DNA of 64,000 bases from Gnetum montanum (Eukaryota; Streptophyta; Gnetopsida; Gnetales; Gnetaceae): positions 468,459 through 532,458 of the forward strand of contig MNCI01004872.1 of assembly GCA_015680685.1 (NCBI GenBank). Direction: 5' to 3'. Below, piece after piece: positions 11,749-24,949 of the stretch (position 1 is its first letter; each line of letters starts with the position of its first letter). Position numbers and translations under genes: made by a program. The notes under the pieces are model-generated. The model saw only the letters and a list, made by a program, of their open reading frames with translations. It searched no databases and was not told the DNA's origin.

Positions 11749-13414
11749 ATAGGTTCCATAGTCATTAGAGTTAGCCATTATGAAAAGTAGAACTCATTGA
11801 ATGATAATATCTAGCTTTGTGATCAACCTAAGACAACAACATTCTAATGGAGAGAAGATGCTAATTATGGACTTAGTTCACATCTCCCAAACATTAACTA
11901 TGTTGAAAATCATGCATGGCTAGTTAAGAAAACTTTCTTATGCACTAGCACATATAAATTTATGTACAAAATGTTAGGGTAAACTTCTAAGCCAATTATG
12001 ATTAGTTAATTGGATCTACAATTCCATCTTAGATATGCCATAGTTTGGGTATGATGGTTTAGAGAATAAACTTCCTCAAACCCAACCCCAACCCCAACTA
12101 AACCAACATAGTGTGGCTTCTTAAATCTCATCTTATCATCCAAATTATTTTATAGGGATGGTATAAATGAATCTTTAAATTTCCTATAGTGGATCCAATA
12201 AGAATGAGAGATAGAGATATTGTATTTGTTATATGCCTCCTCCCTTAGAAAGGAGAATGTTTACTTAGTTACCGTGTAATCTAAGCCATCCTTAGGATTA
12301 GGGTAATTCATATTTAATATCTCTCATCATGTCATTTATATTTATCTATAACCATGCTTTGAAACCAAAAGATAAACACTATTTAGGGAAATTATTCATG
12401 CATAGGTTATATAGATAGGTTACAATTGGTCTATTTCCTAGTATAGTTAAACCATTTCCCATTTGAAGATATATAGCCCAATAGGTTACTAAAGAATAAT
12501 TGTTATATTTAACAATCATATCATTGGTGTGCCCTCCTCTCACTATACTACTATACCTTCTTCACAACAGATTATCCTTTGAGACATTCCCCTTTTATAC
12601 AAGCCCTTATTGCCATGTACTATGCAAATAGTATAAGAAGAAAGCAAGGGATGATAGTTCAATGAAAACCTTTTTAATTCCTTAACTACAAGATTAGAAG
12701 CCTTATTTTTTAATGTAGTAGCCACATTTTTTAGAATAATGGTAGTGTAACAATTTTTTTTAATTATGTTCACCTCAAGTGTAGGTTGTATCTAAGTAGA
12801 ACAAAAATTGTCTTCTATAAAATGGTTACATAACCAAAAATAATACTTAATTTAGTTGTTATATATTTGAGTTGTTTAATTTTAAGGATCTATTATTGGT
12901 CCACTTAGCCTATATTGGATCCAAATTTAGCCTTCAAGTTTCTCCTCTTTGTATCTTATTCACTAGGTAAAGATATACATTAACTTACAAGAGGTAGGTT
13001 CAAATATGGTGGCAAGCAAACTTATTAAATAATGCATAATCCCTCATGTCATCATATGATAATAGGTAAACAATCCTAATGGAAATAGACATGAATACCT
13101 TACTCACCTAGTTTCTTACTCTAGGGCAATTGGCTAGTCCATCTCTACCGTCCTCATTCGAGACTAGTAAAAAAAATTCCTCTTGGTGGCCAACAATACA
13201 TGAACCTATGTGAGCCCATCTAGAATGAGGTTATGTAATATCCTTAAATATTGAAACCTTATTTTTCATCTTAACTTAAATTCTTTTATTTGATAAGTCT
13301 TCATTATAATACATCAAGTAGTATTAGTAGGATTTATAACTTCTATCACCAAACTATCATTTCATGTCATTCTTTGATCCTAGCATGTAGGCAATCCATA
13401 TAACACAAATTCAT

Positions 13415-13466
13415 TCCTCTATTCTTAGATGTGAATTTTCTCCTCTATTCTTATATGTGAATTTTC
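13415..13466. repeat. 26-bp tandem duplication
   Basis: Two adjacent 26-bp units starting TCCTCTATTCTT with one mismatch (AGATG versus ATATG). Confidence 0.85.
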
Positions 13467-13818
13467 ATTTAAAAAATTCCATCATTTGCTCATATAAGTT
13501 GCATTCATATAGCTACATGAGTCACCTGTCATCTAACAGCTACGATGTACTAGTAATATTTGATTCACAAGTAGACTTTAGCTTTCAAAACTATGTATAG
13601 TTAGCCTGGGGGATTCCCTTGTAGTTCTCCTATTTAAAATTTCCTAATACACCTTTAAAATTTTAGTATTTGTTTCCTCCAAGTTTGTATGTACCTAATA
13701 ATAATTATATTTCTTCTTTAAACCAATACAATTGAAATGAAAGACCAATCCTTTTATAATAATGGTTTGCATGTGGATTTAAGTGAAACAGTTTGATTTA
13801 TAGCAATGAGTCATCCAG

Positions 13819-15017
13819 TGGTATTTTATAAGTTGATTGTAAGCCTTAAACTTGGAAAGTGTTTCACATTCTATGTTCATGATTTTTCCATGCATGGTTG
13901 AGATTTCTACAACTTAGTTTACATCCTAGCCTTTTATATCATACTCCTCAATTTGATACATGTTTTTTGGACTTCCAAAAATATTTCTAAGTTCACATAG
14001 ATACCCTAGGAACCTTTTGATATGTTTCATGGCATTCTAGATTTCATTCAAAATTGGCTAGCAAACTATGCTAGGAGGGATGCACTAACTACCATACATC
14101 AACACACCCCATATGTTAACATAAGGGCACTGACACATGCTCCTAGTAGGCTTTGTTTCACTTCTTTGCTCTTGTTGTGCTTTTGGGGTTACCTAGGTTG
14201 TGCTGATGAATTTCCATTGATGCTTGGGCAGTAGTAAATCTGTATCATTATGTTGCAAAAACTATAAATTCTTGGGATGAACTCTCACATAAAAAAAAAT
14301 ACATAACATTCATTTCCATTTAACTTTTAATTTTTTTTCTATGAATATATCTTTCTCCCTTAGGTAAGTTTATTTTCTTAGTTTTCTTGTGTGTTTTGAG
14401 TCATCTATTTTACAAATGTAGCATGACTCTCTTAGAGTGCTACCTTACTTACATAGCTCAAAACCATTTGGTCAATGTAGAGTCTAGTATTTGTGAAGTA
14501 AATAAAGCTTATGATTTTTCCTTATCTACCATTAATGCCTTAACTATTAAAACAATAAAATTATACATTTAATTTCTATTTGATTGAGTTGCAATGATTT
14601 TTCCTTATTTAAGAAGATCATAACTATACAACATGGTGTTGGGTCATCGAGGTTGTGACTAAGAGACATTTTACTATATATAGTGTGTAGTGTTGCACCT
14701 ATTCCCAAAAGGTTGTAACATAAGCATTGCATCTATCTCCAAGAGGAATTGTGATGCTTGTGTGTTTATGTTTATTTTGTTTCTTATAATTGTAAAATCC
14801 ATAAAAATTATAAATATTTTCCCTATCTTCTAATTTGACAACATGGATTTTAATTTGTATCATATGTATTATAGTCTATTCTATATTTATAGATTGCAAG
14901 GATATACACAAGTGTTCTTGGCAATTCACTCAACGTTGTCTTTGAAGCTTATAACCAAATCACACTAAGTTTCATATGATAAATTCCATTAGTCCAAAAC
15001 CAACAAGACTCTAATCA
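13819..15017 (+). repeat. 5' LTR of element D
   Basis: Begins TGGTATTTTATAAG and ends approximately at CTAATCA. It aligns by eye over its length with 27478-28740. A few short open frames inside it, such as the one starting at 14022, are not conserved in the partner LTR and are chance. Confidence 0.6.
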
Positions 15018-15292
15018 TTGGATTTTTTACAAGGGAAGAAATTGATGAATTGCTTGAAAATACTTGAATAGTTTTTATTTTAACATTTATTCAAATCAAG
15101 TATATGTTTATTTAGTGTTATGTGTAGGTTTTGAATACAAATGTGATGATTGATAGTGCTAAGATTCCACTAAAGATCTCTAGAAACATAGCAAAATAAA
15201 TAACTCTTATCACATTTGATCATTTGAAGGATGTGTCACTTCCATTAGTCATGTTGGCTTATCATCAAGATAAGTAGGAAAGGGAGAGAGAC

Positions 15293-16145
15293 TATTAAAT
15301 TTCATGTGTTTATCTCTAGGAAAATTTTAATTATTAGGATCATTTTGATTATGAAAAAACTTAATACATAACTTATTGATTAAGTAATTGATCATTATAC
15401 ATTTTTCATAATCATACTATCCTTACTTTGCAATTATTCATGATGTCTTCCAAACTTTTTATGAACCTCTTCTTCATAACACATATTCCTTATTCTTTAT
15501 GGCTACATCCTTACAATGTCTACCTTTACCTATTTCTCATGACAAGCGTAATGGAAATTTTCTCAGCTGGATATTATTACATGTGCTAGGCCTTCTTAGG
15601 TTTCTTAGAGATCCATAGCTTAACTAGTTATAGACTACTACCTCAATCGTAGCTTGTTGCTTCTTCATATTATTTCTTCTATAATTCCATCTTAATATTT
15701 TGTATGGTTCTCTCTTCCTCTTTAGGAAATTAAAATAGATTACATATAACATACTCTAGATCTTCTTATTCTGTTAAAAATAGGATTGTTCATTACTTCT
15801 TTTTCTTCATGAATTATTTTTTAACCTTTTGGTTTTCAAATTTTTATTATAAATCTATGAATCATAATGACTCTTATATTCCTTTATACTTCTTGTTGTT
15901 GACTACTTCTCTTGCTTTTGACATATGACTCAAATTTCTTATGGTTCTTATATTGATTGTCTTTTGTATAATGCTTCATCTAGTATCTACTCTTATGATT
16001 CATTGCAACTTGCTCATACTATCTTCTTATCTTATTTATATTCATTATCACTTATTCTTCTCCACACATACTTTCTCACTTCTTCATGATTTGATCTTAG
16101 TTTCTTATGTTCTATGAGCCTTGTCATTACAAAACTGTTGATCTT
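15293..16145 (-). repeat. 3' LTR of the nested gypsy derivative
   Basis: Low-coordinate copy of the direct repeat; its upper end is approximate because the U3 portion found at 18690-18833 is only partly present here. Confidence 0.55.
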
Positions 16146-17860
16146 CATAGTTTCTTTTTTCTTCTCCTTAGTATTTAGGATTTTTTAACTAGTTCCTTAG
16201 TCCTGTAATGCCAATTTGGGCTTGATATATGCTTTTTATTCTACCACTAGCTAAGCAAACATCTGAAAATTTGATTTAATCTTGTCATCTTTACTTATGT
16301 GATCTTGTAGGATAGTTTTCCAATCCCTATTTTCCTTCTATATTAATGAAAAGTTCTTGATATTCATTGAAATTTCATCATCATTGCTATCTACAACTTA
16401 TTTGAATGTTGCATAACAAACCATAGATTTAAAATAGAAATACACTATAGCTTCATGGTTATTTAGTATGCTTTTGTTTCTTTGTGTCCAAGAAATATTG
16501 TACTTTCTTCTTGATTGCAACATCTACATCCTTGATTTAGTGTTCAATTAATTATTTCCAAAATTTCTTATTATTATTCATTTATATGAATAAGAAATTC
16601 ATATGTATGATAAATAACTCTACGCTTCTAACAAATTTTAGATACTTGTGGTCATTACATCGTCACAAGCCTTAAGACTCAAAGATGCTTTAGTCATATT
16701 AATCAATTGTTAATTTCTAGCTAAAGTAGAGTTGTTTATTCATAGTCATAAATTTCATTTCATTGAACATCATCTAATTCCTATTGGTCAAGTTTGTGAT
16801 CTTAGTTTTTTCCAAAAGAACAAGGATGACTACATAGGAAAGTAACTAAACATGGACATCTTTGCAAAATTTGTATGCTAATAACATGATCAAAACTAAC
16901 ACGAATCAATTATGTAGAACTCATGAGTGGATATTTTAGTGAAATTTGTAAGAAAACCCCTTACTCTAGAAGCACTCAAACAATTTTTGTAAAACTCTTA
17001 CTTTTTAATTGAAAATTACTGATTTTTAATCTTTACTTACAATATATATGATTACTCATGTGATAAATTGAATAATTAATGCTTATGGTAGTGATCATTC
17101 ATGGCACAAAACATCACTTCAAAAAATACTCCCTTTATTTCTTCTTTATTAAATAGTATGATCTTACAAAGTTTTAAGTTAAGTCTTATGATAACATAGC
17201 TTATTTTTATCATACATTATGAGGGATGGGCTTGACATCATGAAATCTTGGATAATAGGATTTAGAGTAATTACTTCTTCAATTGTTAGGATATTGCGAT
17301 TTGTTTCTGCATCCTTGGTTCCAATTGTAAAGTCTCCTTACTTGTCCCTTATTGTCATTACCTTTTCTCCACTTATCCACACATTCTCTTCTAGAATCTT
17401 TCATCATTTTTTAATGTCATATTGATTCATATAACTTATATTCCATTTATTAAAGTATGTAGATAATGTACTTTATATGATGTTAAGAAGTGGATGATGA
17501 TTAGCGTGATTATTTTGATTTGCCAATATCATAGGATACTACAGTATTCATTCTAAGTTTATCTTCAAGAGCTTTACCTATTCACAAACTTACTCCATGA
17601 TTTTATTCTATCCTTCTACTACACTCAAATCTTCTTTCCATCTTATGTTCAATAGTTTATTAGTTCATGTTTAGTCCTTACACCTCTACCTCCATATATA
17701 GCTTCTAATTGATTAACTTTTTCATGTAATTGCCTCAAAAAACTATCCCTTTTTTATGAACTATTATGATCTCTTGACATACCACTTCATTCTAATTTCA
17801 ACAATCCATGTTCTATTTTCTTCATTATTACTTATCTTCATGATCAACTTGGAACCTTTT
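16146..17860 (-). pseudogene. Gypsy gag remnant
   Basis: Immediately after the PBS the minus strand reads in pieces LRQLHEKVNQLEA (about 17740-17700), a typical coiled-coil start of gypsy gag, and about 17400-17280 a basic stretch DSRRECVDKWRKG followed by NWNQGCRNKSQYPNN, like the region before the zinc knuckle of chromovirus gag. Frames are broken and no pol motifs were found. Function is lost. Confidence 0.4.
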
Positions 17861-17872
17861 ACTTTGATACCA
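17861..17872 (-). other. tRNA-Met primer-binding site
   Basis: Minus strand TGGTATCAAAGT directly abuts the LTR end at 17873. It differs from the canonical TGGTATCAGAGC at two positions. Confidence 0.7.
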
Positions 17873-18833
17873 CATTAAATTTCATGTGTTTGTGTCTAGA
17901 ACAACTTTAATCATATTAAGATCATTTTGATTATGAGAAAACTTAATACATAACTTATTGATTAAGTAATTCATCATTATACATTTTTCATAATTGTACT
18001 ATACATAATCTATAGTCATTTGTGGTGTCTTCGAATCTTGTTACAAATCTCTTCTTTGTAGCACATCTTTCTTATTCTTTATGACTACATCCTTGTGATG
18101 CATGCCTTTGTTTGTTTCTCATAACAAGTCTAGTGGGGATTTTTTTAGTTGATTAGACTTACATATGATGGACCTTCTTGGGTTTCTCAAAGATCCATAG
18201 CTTGATTCATAACAGACTACTATCTTAGTTGTATCCTATCCCTTCTTCATAGTCTTTCTTCTATAATTTCATCGTAGCCTTCTGGATGATCTTTCCATTC
18301 TCTTTGGGAAACTAGACTAGATTACATATGGCTTGCTTTGGATCTTCTTATTGTATTTAGAAAACTAGATCCTTCTTTACTTATTTTTCTTCATGAATTA
18401 CTTGTTAACCTTTTGGTTCTTCAATTATCATTACAAATCTATGGATCATAATAACTCTTCTATTCCTTTATAATTCTTGTTAATGACTACTTGTTTTACT
18501 TTGAACATGTGACTTGAGTTTCTTATGGTTCTCATCCTAATTTTCTTCTATGCAATGATTCATATAGTATCTTCTCTTATGATTCATCATGACTTGCTCA
18601 TACTTTCTTCTTATCTTGTTTATATTTCTTATTACTTATTATTCTTCACACATACTTTCTCACTTCTTTGTGATCTAATCTTGGCTACTTTTATTTCATA
18701 AGTATGTACAATTGTAATGGTTTTCACAATACATTATGTCCTTTTATAATAATTCATTCTACAGTGATTACAAATATCCTTAAATTATTACAAAACTAAT
18801 GATTGTACATTATATTATGATTATATTCTAACA
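17873..18833 (-). repeat. 5' LTR of the nested gypsy derivative
   Basis: Starts (minus) TGTTAGAATATAATC at 18833 and ends next to the PBS. Partner of 15293-16145. Confidence 0.6.
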
Positions 18834-19620
18834 AAGCCATTCATGGACAATTCTCTAGGGGACCAATTTTGGCTACTACAAATGATCTTAATGAGGCTCT
18901 CATCAACATGGAGATAAAGGATGAGTGCATGTTATACATAGCTTATGAGTTAATGTATGATAAATATGAACCTTTTTATGTGTAGGATCTTTAATATTGA
19001 ATGGAAAAGGAGAAGGCCAATCATAGCTTTTCATTTAACCACTTAGATGAAAGGCAAGAGGATAAAGCAAATATGAAATGTAAATTGTTACTCCATGATG
19101 AAGGCCCATGATCAAGTATTATCGATTAAAGTATATCATGAACTTAAAATGATGATATTTTTTCAAGTTCTAGCACTTCTATTTTTCTAGATCTTTAGGT
19201 GATAATCATGCTTTCTTGTTTGATAGGGGTGATTCTCATGAGCTCACTGAAGCTATGTGCATTCTTAGAAAGCATGTTTGTAATAGTACGATCATGTGAA
19301 TCAACATTACTAATATACCAACATATAGAGGGTATATCAATAATGATCTCCAACTTCATATGTAAGCTTTTAAGAATTCCTGCTATCTCCAAGGGATCAT
19401 AAGAAATTAATATAAGTTGTGGTTGTTTTCCTATATCTTCATTAAATACATGGAGACCTAGTACAAATCCTTACCATCCAAATCCATTCATAGATGGGCA
19501 GATATGGTCAAGATCTTCTATACAAAATTTCAAATATATACTAAACCTTTAAACATCTAAAAGAAGATGGTCAAATGAAGACAAGGAGCTTGTCAACCTC
19601 TTGACATTTCCATAGAGAGG

Positions 19621-19724
19621 TATATAAAAACTACTCATGACTATCTAAACCATGGCTTTAGCCAAAGAGACATATATAAAAACTACTCAGTACTATCCAA
19701 ACCATGGCTTAGCCAAAGAAAGCA
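19621..19724. repeat. 52-bp tandem duplication
   Basis: Units beginning TATATAAAAACTACTCA at 19621 and 19673; both continue to CCATGGCTT...AGCCAAAGA with a few mismatches. Confidence 0.85.
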
Positions 19725-21957
19725 ACTAATGCATATTGTAGAAAGTCTAAGGAAGGAAACAAGAGAGCAAGTAAACATCTACATGATGGGATAAGTACAC
19801 AAAAATTCTATATTCAAAATGAAAGAGCTATTGGACATTATAGCAAGCAAGAAGGACGAATTGTGAAAGTAATAGTTCACTGAGGAGTATAATCATGATC
19901 CAACATGTAGGAGGAAGGCTAAAAATATTAAAGATATCATTAAATATTTTACTATAGTTGAGGTCCAAGTGCAAGATCAAATTAGAATAAAGAATTCCTT
20001 GATATATGTGTCCCATAGAGTAGATTAGGTTTGGGATGCAATGAATGAAAAAATGATCGCTATCATTAATGAAATTGAGGGTAAGGCTATTGAAGCTACA
20101 ATCATAGTAGTTGCACTATATGAAAGTTGAAAGAGATATGAAGGCAAGTAAAAAATAGCTCTCTCATTTTAATATCATTCACAAACATTTAAATGATGCT
20201 TTCTCATTCTTTGATGATCAAGATCCCTATGAATACTACGCAAACTTACATACTTCATAGTGTTGCCTGGTCATGACTCACATGATTGGTGAGATCAAAT
20301 GATATCAAATGCATTTTATTCCTAAATTTTTCAAAAGAAAAATATAGAGGACTTCATATCCTAGTCATTTGTACAATCTCAAAGGTACATATTTGTAGTC
20401 CATGCAATAGTACCAATAGTGATGAGCTTTAAATCCTTGAGGTGCTACTCCATGAAACCTTCTAGCTCTTATGCAACAATAGATGGTGCTTCCTAATAAT
20501 TCCTACTTTCAAGGTTCATAGATAGACACTTATTAACCCCCATTAATGACATCTTAATAGTAGCTACCTACTCCAAGTAGTCCTACCAATCAAGCTTCCC
20601 AACAACAACTTCTTCTTCCTAGTCCTATGCAAGGTGGAATACCCATTTAACCATAGTCATGACAAGATAAATTATGTAATATTACCTACTATATCGATCC
20701 TACTTGCATGCATGCTGCTAGAAAATATTACTAATCTCTTGTTAATTTACTTGCAAGGAAAGTTCAAGGTCATGTGATAGGAAATTATATTATAAGTGTA
20801 TATATGAGAACTATGTGAATAGGTGCATATCATCCTCTTCACCTAGTGAAGAGGATAATTATGCATGCTGGACAAGAGTCCATAACTAGAAGGCCTTAGT
20901 GAAACATCCTAATCATAATCAAAGTATAACATCTACTTCAGGGATAAGTTCCACAATCATGTCTAGTAGAAGTAACATGATGGCATCTAATGATGCCAAT
21001 GTTATCATCATTCTCATGTCTATGATGGTTACACAATTACTCAAACAAGGATATTTATCCAAAAAATGATCAAATCCTAGTAGTCCCATGGTAGAAATTC
21101 AATCAATAAGAGAAATCACTACCTAGCTCTTGGTGACTCTTGTTAGAAACTCACTATCATCTCAGTGTAGTAGTACCTTGATTAGGGACTTCCTCTTCTT
21201 AAGGGTAAAAATATTCAATTAGATCCAGTGAACCAATCCTATGCATATCCTATGAAATAGGTAAGTGATGTGATGATAAATTTTGTAGGCTATTTGTATT
21301 CCAAAAAAATTTTAGAGATCAACTCAAAAAAGAAGATGGAAGATAACTTCCATGTTATTATGGGGATGGCCTAACTACACATCACTGATGCTAGGTTGAT
21401 CTTCCAAAATCTCCATCTCAAAATTGGTAGAATAAATGATATTAGAAGGATGGATCATTACCTAGAGCCACAGTGCTTAGCCAACTAAGTAAGATCCTAG
21501 GAGGATTAGTAGATGAGCAAAAGCCTAACATCTTTGAGTGGCTATGCCTAGCCTCAATCCTAGGTCTTCAACTTAGGAAATGAACACCTTATCATCTATC
21601 CAAATGAGACTAGCAGGATGAATTAAAGTAAAATACCTTGTGATCCTTTTCATTCATGTAGCATTATGCATATGTGACATATAAGTGAGCTAGATGGAAC
21701 ATTTGTTGGACAACACCTAGTGTACCATAATGAATACCTTTTATTTCTAAGCATGCATAATGCTCAATTTAACACTCAAAGATCTACCAAGTGATACATA
21801 TGGATTAGTCATGAGGAAAAAAATCCTCTATGTCATGTCAAAATTTTATTTTCATGCTACTTTCATTGAGGATTTAATAAAGCATATGTTATTAGTTAGA
21901 ATTTTTGTAATTTTTGAACCTAATGGATAAGCATCTATGATTTTTTTTCTTTTCTTT

Positions 21958-21960
<3 letters not shown>

Positions 21961-21990
<30 letters not shown>

Positions 21991-21991
21991 N
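21961..21991. repeat. (AG)n microsatellite with an ambiguous base
   Basis: Fifteen AG repeats ending in a single N at 21991, preceded by a pyrimidine-rich tract. The N suggests the true length was not resolved. Confidence 0.95.
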
Positions 21992-22558
21992 CCTATGCTT
22001 TAGGAATGCTCATAAGCCAACAGTGGAGGGATGAGGTATAGATGTGATGATGATGTGGATGAGGCAAGAGTATCAAATGGATCCATAATGGAGCCTTGAT
22101 CAATGGAAGGTCCATACAATAAAATTTATCTATGCACTTTTTCTTTTTACATCATTAGTGAACTAGGATCAGATTTAATAGGGAGCTAGGACTCAAACTA
22201 TGAGCTATTGAAACTAACACCACTAGAACTATGGACAGGTGATGAGTTCACATCTTAGGGTATGAGCTCGAACATCCTAGAAGAGTTCCTGGTTACTGGT
22301 GAGGAAATATTGTATCATTGAGGATCCTTGTGACCACTGGATGGGTCTAATCAGTGTGATTGGACCAAGGTACATGTACTTACCATGCCTAGCCATCCTA
22401 GTTAGAAGAGGTTCATGATCTCCTGAACCTATGCATGCCATGTGGTGACATATAAATTCTCATGTTCATGTAAGTTGAAGACTCTAAGTGGTGACCTATC
22501 ACACTAGTCATTCCCATGATTCACATGCTCCATAAAAAATCCTCTTCTTACAAAATGA

Positions 22559-22626
22559 AGAATAATGAAAAGAAAAAAAAAATATAAAGAAAAATAAAAT
22601 AAAAAATAAAATGAAAAAGAAAAAAT
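22559..22626. repeat. A-rich low-complexity run
   Basis: About 65 bp made almost wholly of A with scattered T and G on the plus strand. Confidence 0.8.
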
Positions 22627-24949
22627 GGAAATGATACTAAAATAATAATGATAAGAAGAAGAGGTAATGAGAGGAGCAATGTACCTCTAAGTTTATCTAT
22701 CCATAAAAATTGGCATTTTTACTATTCCAAACCAATCCTATAACTACTCACATTAAAGCCAAAATGAGTAATTCAACTAATTCCTATGAAATATTTTCTC
22801 ACATTCAACCCATTTCCTAGATCACTTGATTTTCCAAAATTTCATAGTCCAAGATAATCTCTTTCTCATCCCTAACCATGATAATGAAGGCCTAGAAGTC
22901 TCTCTCTTAGTAAACTTTAGTAATGTCAATTGTTGCTTCCACTAAAATCCCATATTCATTTCTTTCTAAGGGTTAATATCATAATCCTTGATCCAACATT
23001 AACACATTCCAATCTAAAATATTTTATTTATTTGATCATGAAATTATAATCTTTGTTGGAATGTGAAATTGATTAGCACAACCAAGGGAATCAATGAGAG
23101 GTTTCTGGTAAAGAAAAGTTTGGAAATGTTATTGTGCATAAATGTATAGATGTAGGAAAACCAAACTAGAATCTTTGCTTCTAGATTTTCTATGGCACAT
23201 TATCTTATTATGATCTCATAAATGGTTAGACCATGAAACAATCAAGGCTAGATGGAATTGAAAGTGGTAGGTGTAACTGTGTCCTTAGAAGGAAGACATC
23301 AAAGCTTATCCCTAACATGTGAATGAGTAGTAGTGAAAGGATGTGGTAGCAGATCTTCATGGATTGTAGGATGTGCTGAAGTGCTTAATAAGCTACATGA
23401 ATGGTTGCCTAGGGATCCAATGATGTTACATCCTTATCCTTTCTCTCTCATTTCCATCATTCATTCTTCATTTCTTTCATTCCATTCTTGTCCATGGTTA
23501 TATATGGCAGCAAGTAAATTTGGCAAATAAAATGATGAAATCTGGTAATCCAAGGGGACGGATTCACATTGAATGCTAATATCTCACTAATTGTTGAGAA
23601 TCCATGAGTGTCTCATTAACAACTTTTATAAGGGAAAGAAAAATAAGATCCTACAATGGGAAGGATCCACTTATAAATCCCTGATAAATTGCATTGCAAG
23701 TGAGTGAGCTAGATCTTATCTCCTACTAATGGTGGTAGTTGCATTTCATAAGGCACTTGATTGGTCTCCCACTTATGTGAGTGTCAACTCTTTATGCTTT
23801 AAGATTTTATCATGATAAATCCTTCTTGCTTCACCTCTCTTGTGCCTATATTTCATTTCTTTTAGTGCTCTAATCATTCTTCCATTTTTCTAACCCCTCT
23901 TTCCTAGGTTTTGATTCATGGAAATGCATAAATTAACCAATCCACTCAATTTCCATGATTCTAAATGTAGAAAAATATAACTTTCTAATGTTCTTATTCT
24001 CTTACTCCTTATATTAATTTTTAGGTTACTTTATGATAATTCACAGGTGCTACTGATCTTGTAAGTAGCTCCATAGATAAAGGAAGATGAGTAAAATGTG
24101 TGGATGAAGAATTTTTAAATTTTCCTTAGTTCAGAAGGATGCACTAACACATCTCCTGCATTAGCATCCTTGCACTAGCACATGCCCTCTATATCAATGA
24201 GTCATCCACACTTTTCTTTCTTGAATTTTTCATTTTTTTCACTTCCTTTGGCTACAAAGTAAAACTCTACTAGATTTTTGCACCAAGATTATATTAGTCA
24301 TATTTTTGTACATATTCTTCTTGGTATTTCTTGTCCTTGATGTTCTTGTCATGTTTCAATCCTAATATCTTGTAAATCAATCATGAGGAAGAGGCATCAA
24401 TCCAAGAATGTATTCAATGCATTAAGTATTATTTAAGCATTTCTACCTTATTCATACTTACCCATGTCCACCATGATTTCACAGTTGTGATATTATTTGT
24501 CAAGTTTCTCCAAGGGTTATGCTTATCAATATTTTTTCATGCAATTTTTACAAGGGTAGTATAATATTTAAGGGACTTATTTGATTTTTAGCATTTTTCA
24601 CAACTCACTATGTTAGGATGGTTGTAATCAAAGCTTTACACACCAAGAAGGTTAGAGGTTGAACAATCTGAAGCCTTTATTTGTAAAAAAATGTGCAAAT
24701 CACTAGTTCCTAAGGAGTAGGAAGGATTCGAGCTTAGATCTCCTAATCCAAAACATGTAGAATCTACTCTAGAAAGAACTCCATTTAGAATTAGATTAGG
24801 AGGCAAGAAGTCATATTCTCAGTCTTTGGATCCCGTATGTATGTAGCAACATGCGATTAAACAAGTACTAGAGGAGATGGTAAATGATGATGATGATGAA
24901 CTAGGTGACGTGCAAGAAGGTGTGGATGCACATGAAATCTAGTAGTAAC

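Larger units (their letters stand above)
9951..13818. other. Degenerate intergenic sequence, no recognised gene
   Basis: No reading frame longer than about 85 codons and no domain I can name on either strand. Scattered open fragments look like very old transposon debris. Contains the tandem duplications listed separately and a short (CCCAA)n-like run near 12076-12098. Confidence 0.5.
15293..18833 (-). mobile_element. Minus-strand gypsy derivative nested in element D
   Basis: Direct repeats at 15293-16145 and 17873-18833 share TTAAATTTCATGTGTTT, then a long block around ACTTAATACATAACTTATTG, and an end around CATACTTTCTCACTTCTT. The upper copy starts (minus) TGTTAGAATATAATC at 18833. A tRNA-Met PBS lies at 17861-17872, fixing minus orientation. 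Internal length is only about 1.7 kb, so this is a gag-containing deletion or non-autonomous derivative. The lower LTR lacks roughly 100 bp of U3. No target duplication was recognised. Confidence 0.6.
18834..24949 (+). other. Internal region of element D, decayed
   Basis: No intact frame. Plus-strand pieces such as ATTNDLNEALINMEIKDECM (about 18876-18940) look coding-derived, but I cannot name a family. Includes the 52-bp tandem duplication, a GA microsatellite and an A-rich run listed separately. Confidence 0.35.

Noticed and set aside
14022-14572. Open frames of 61-70 codons as genes
   Set aside because: They lie inside the 5' LTR of element D and are not conserved in the partner LTR.
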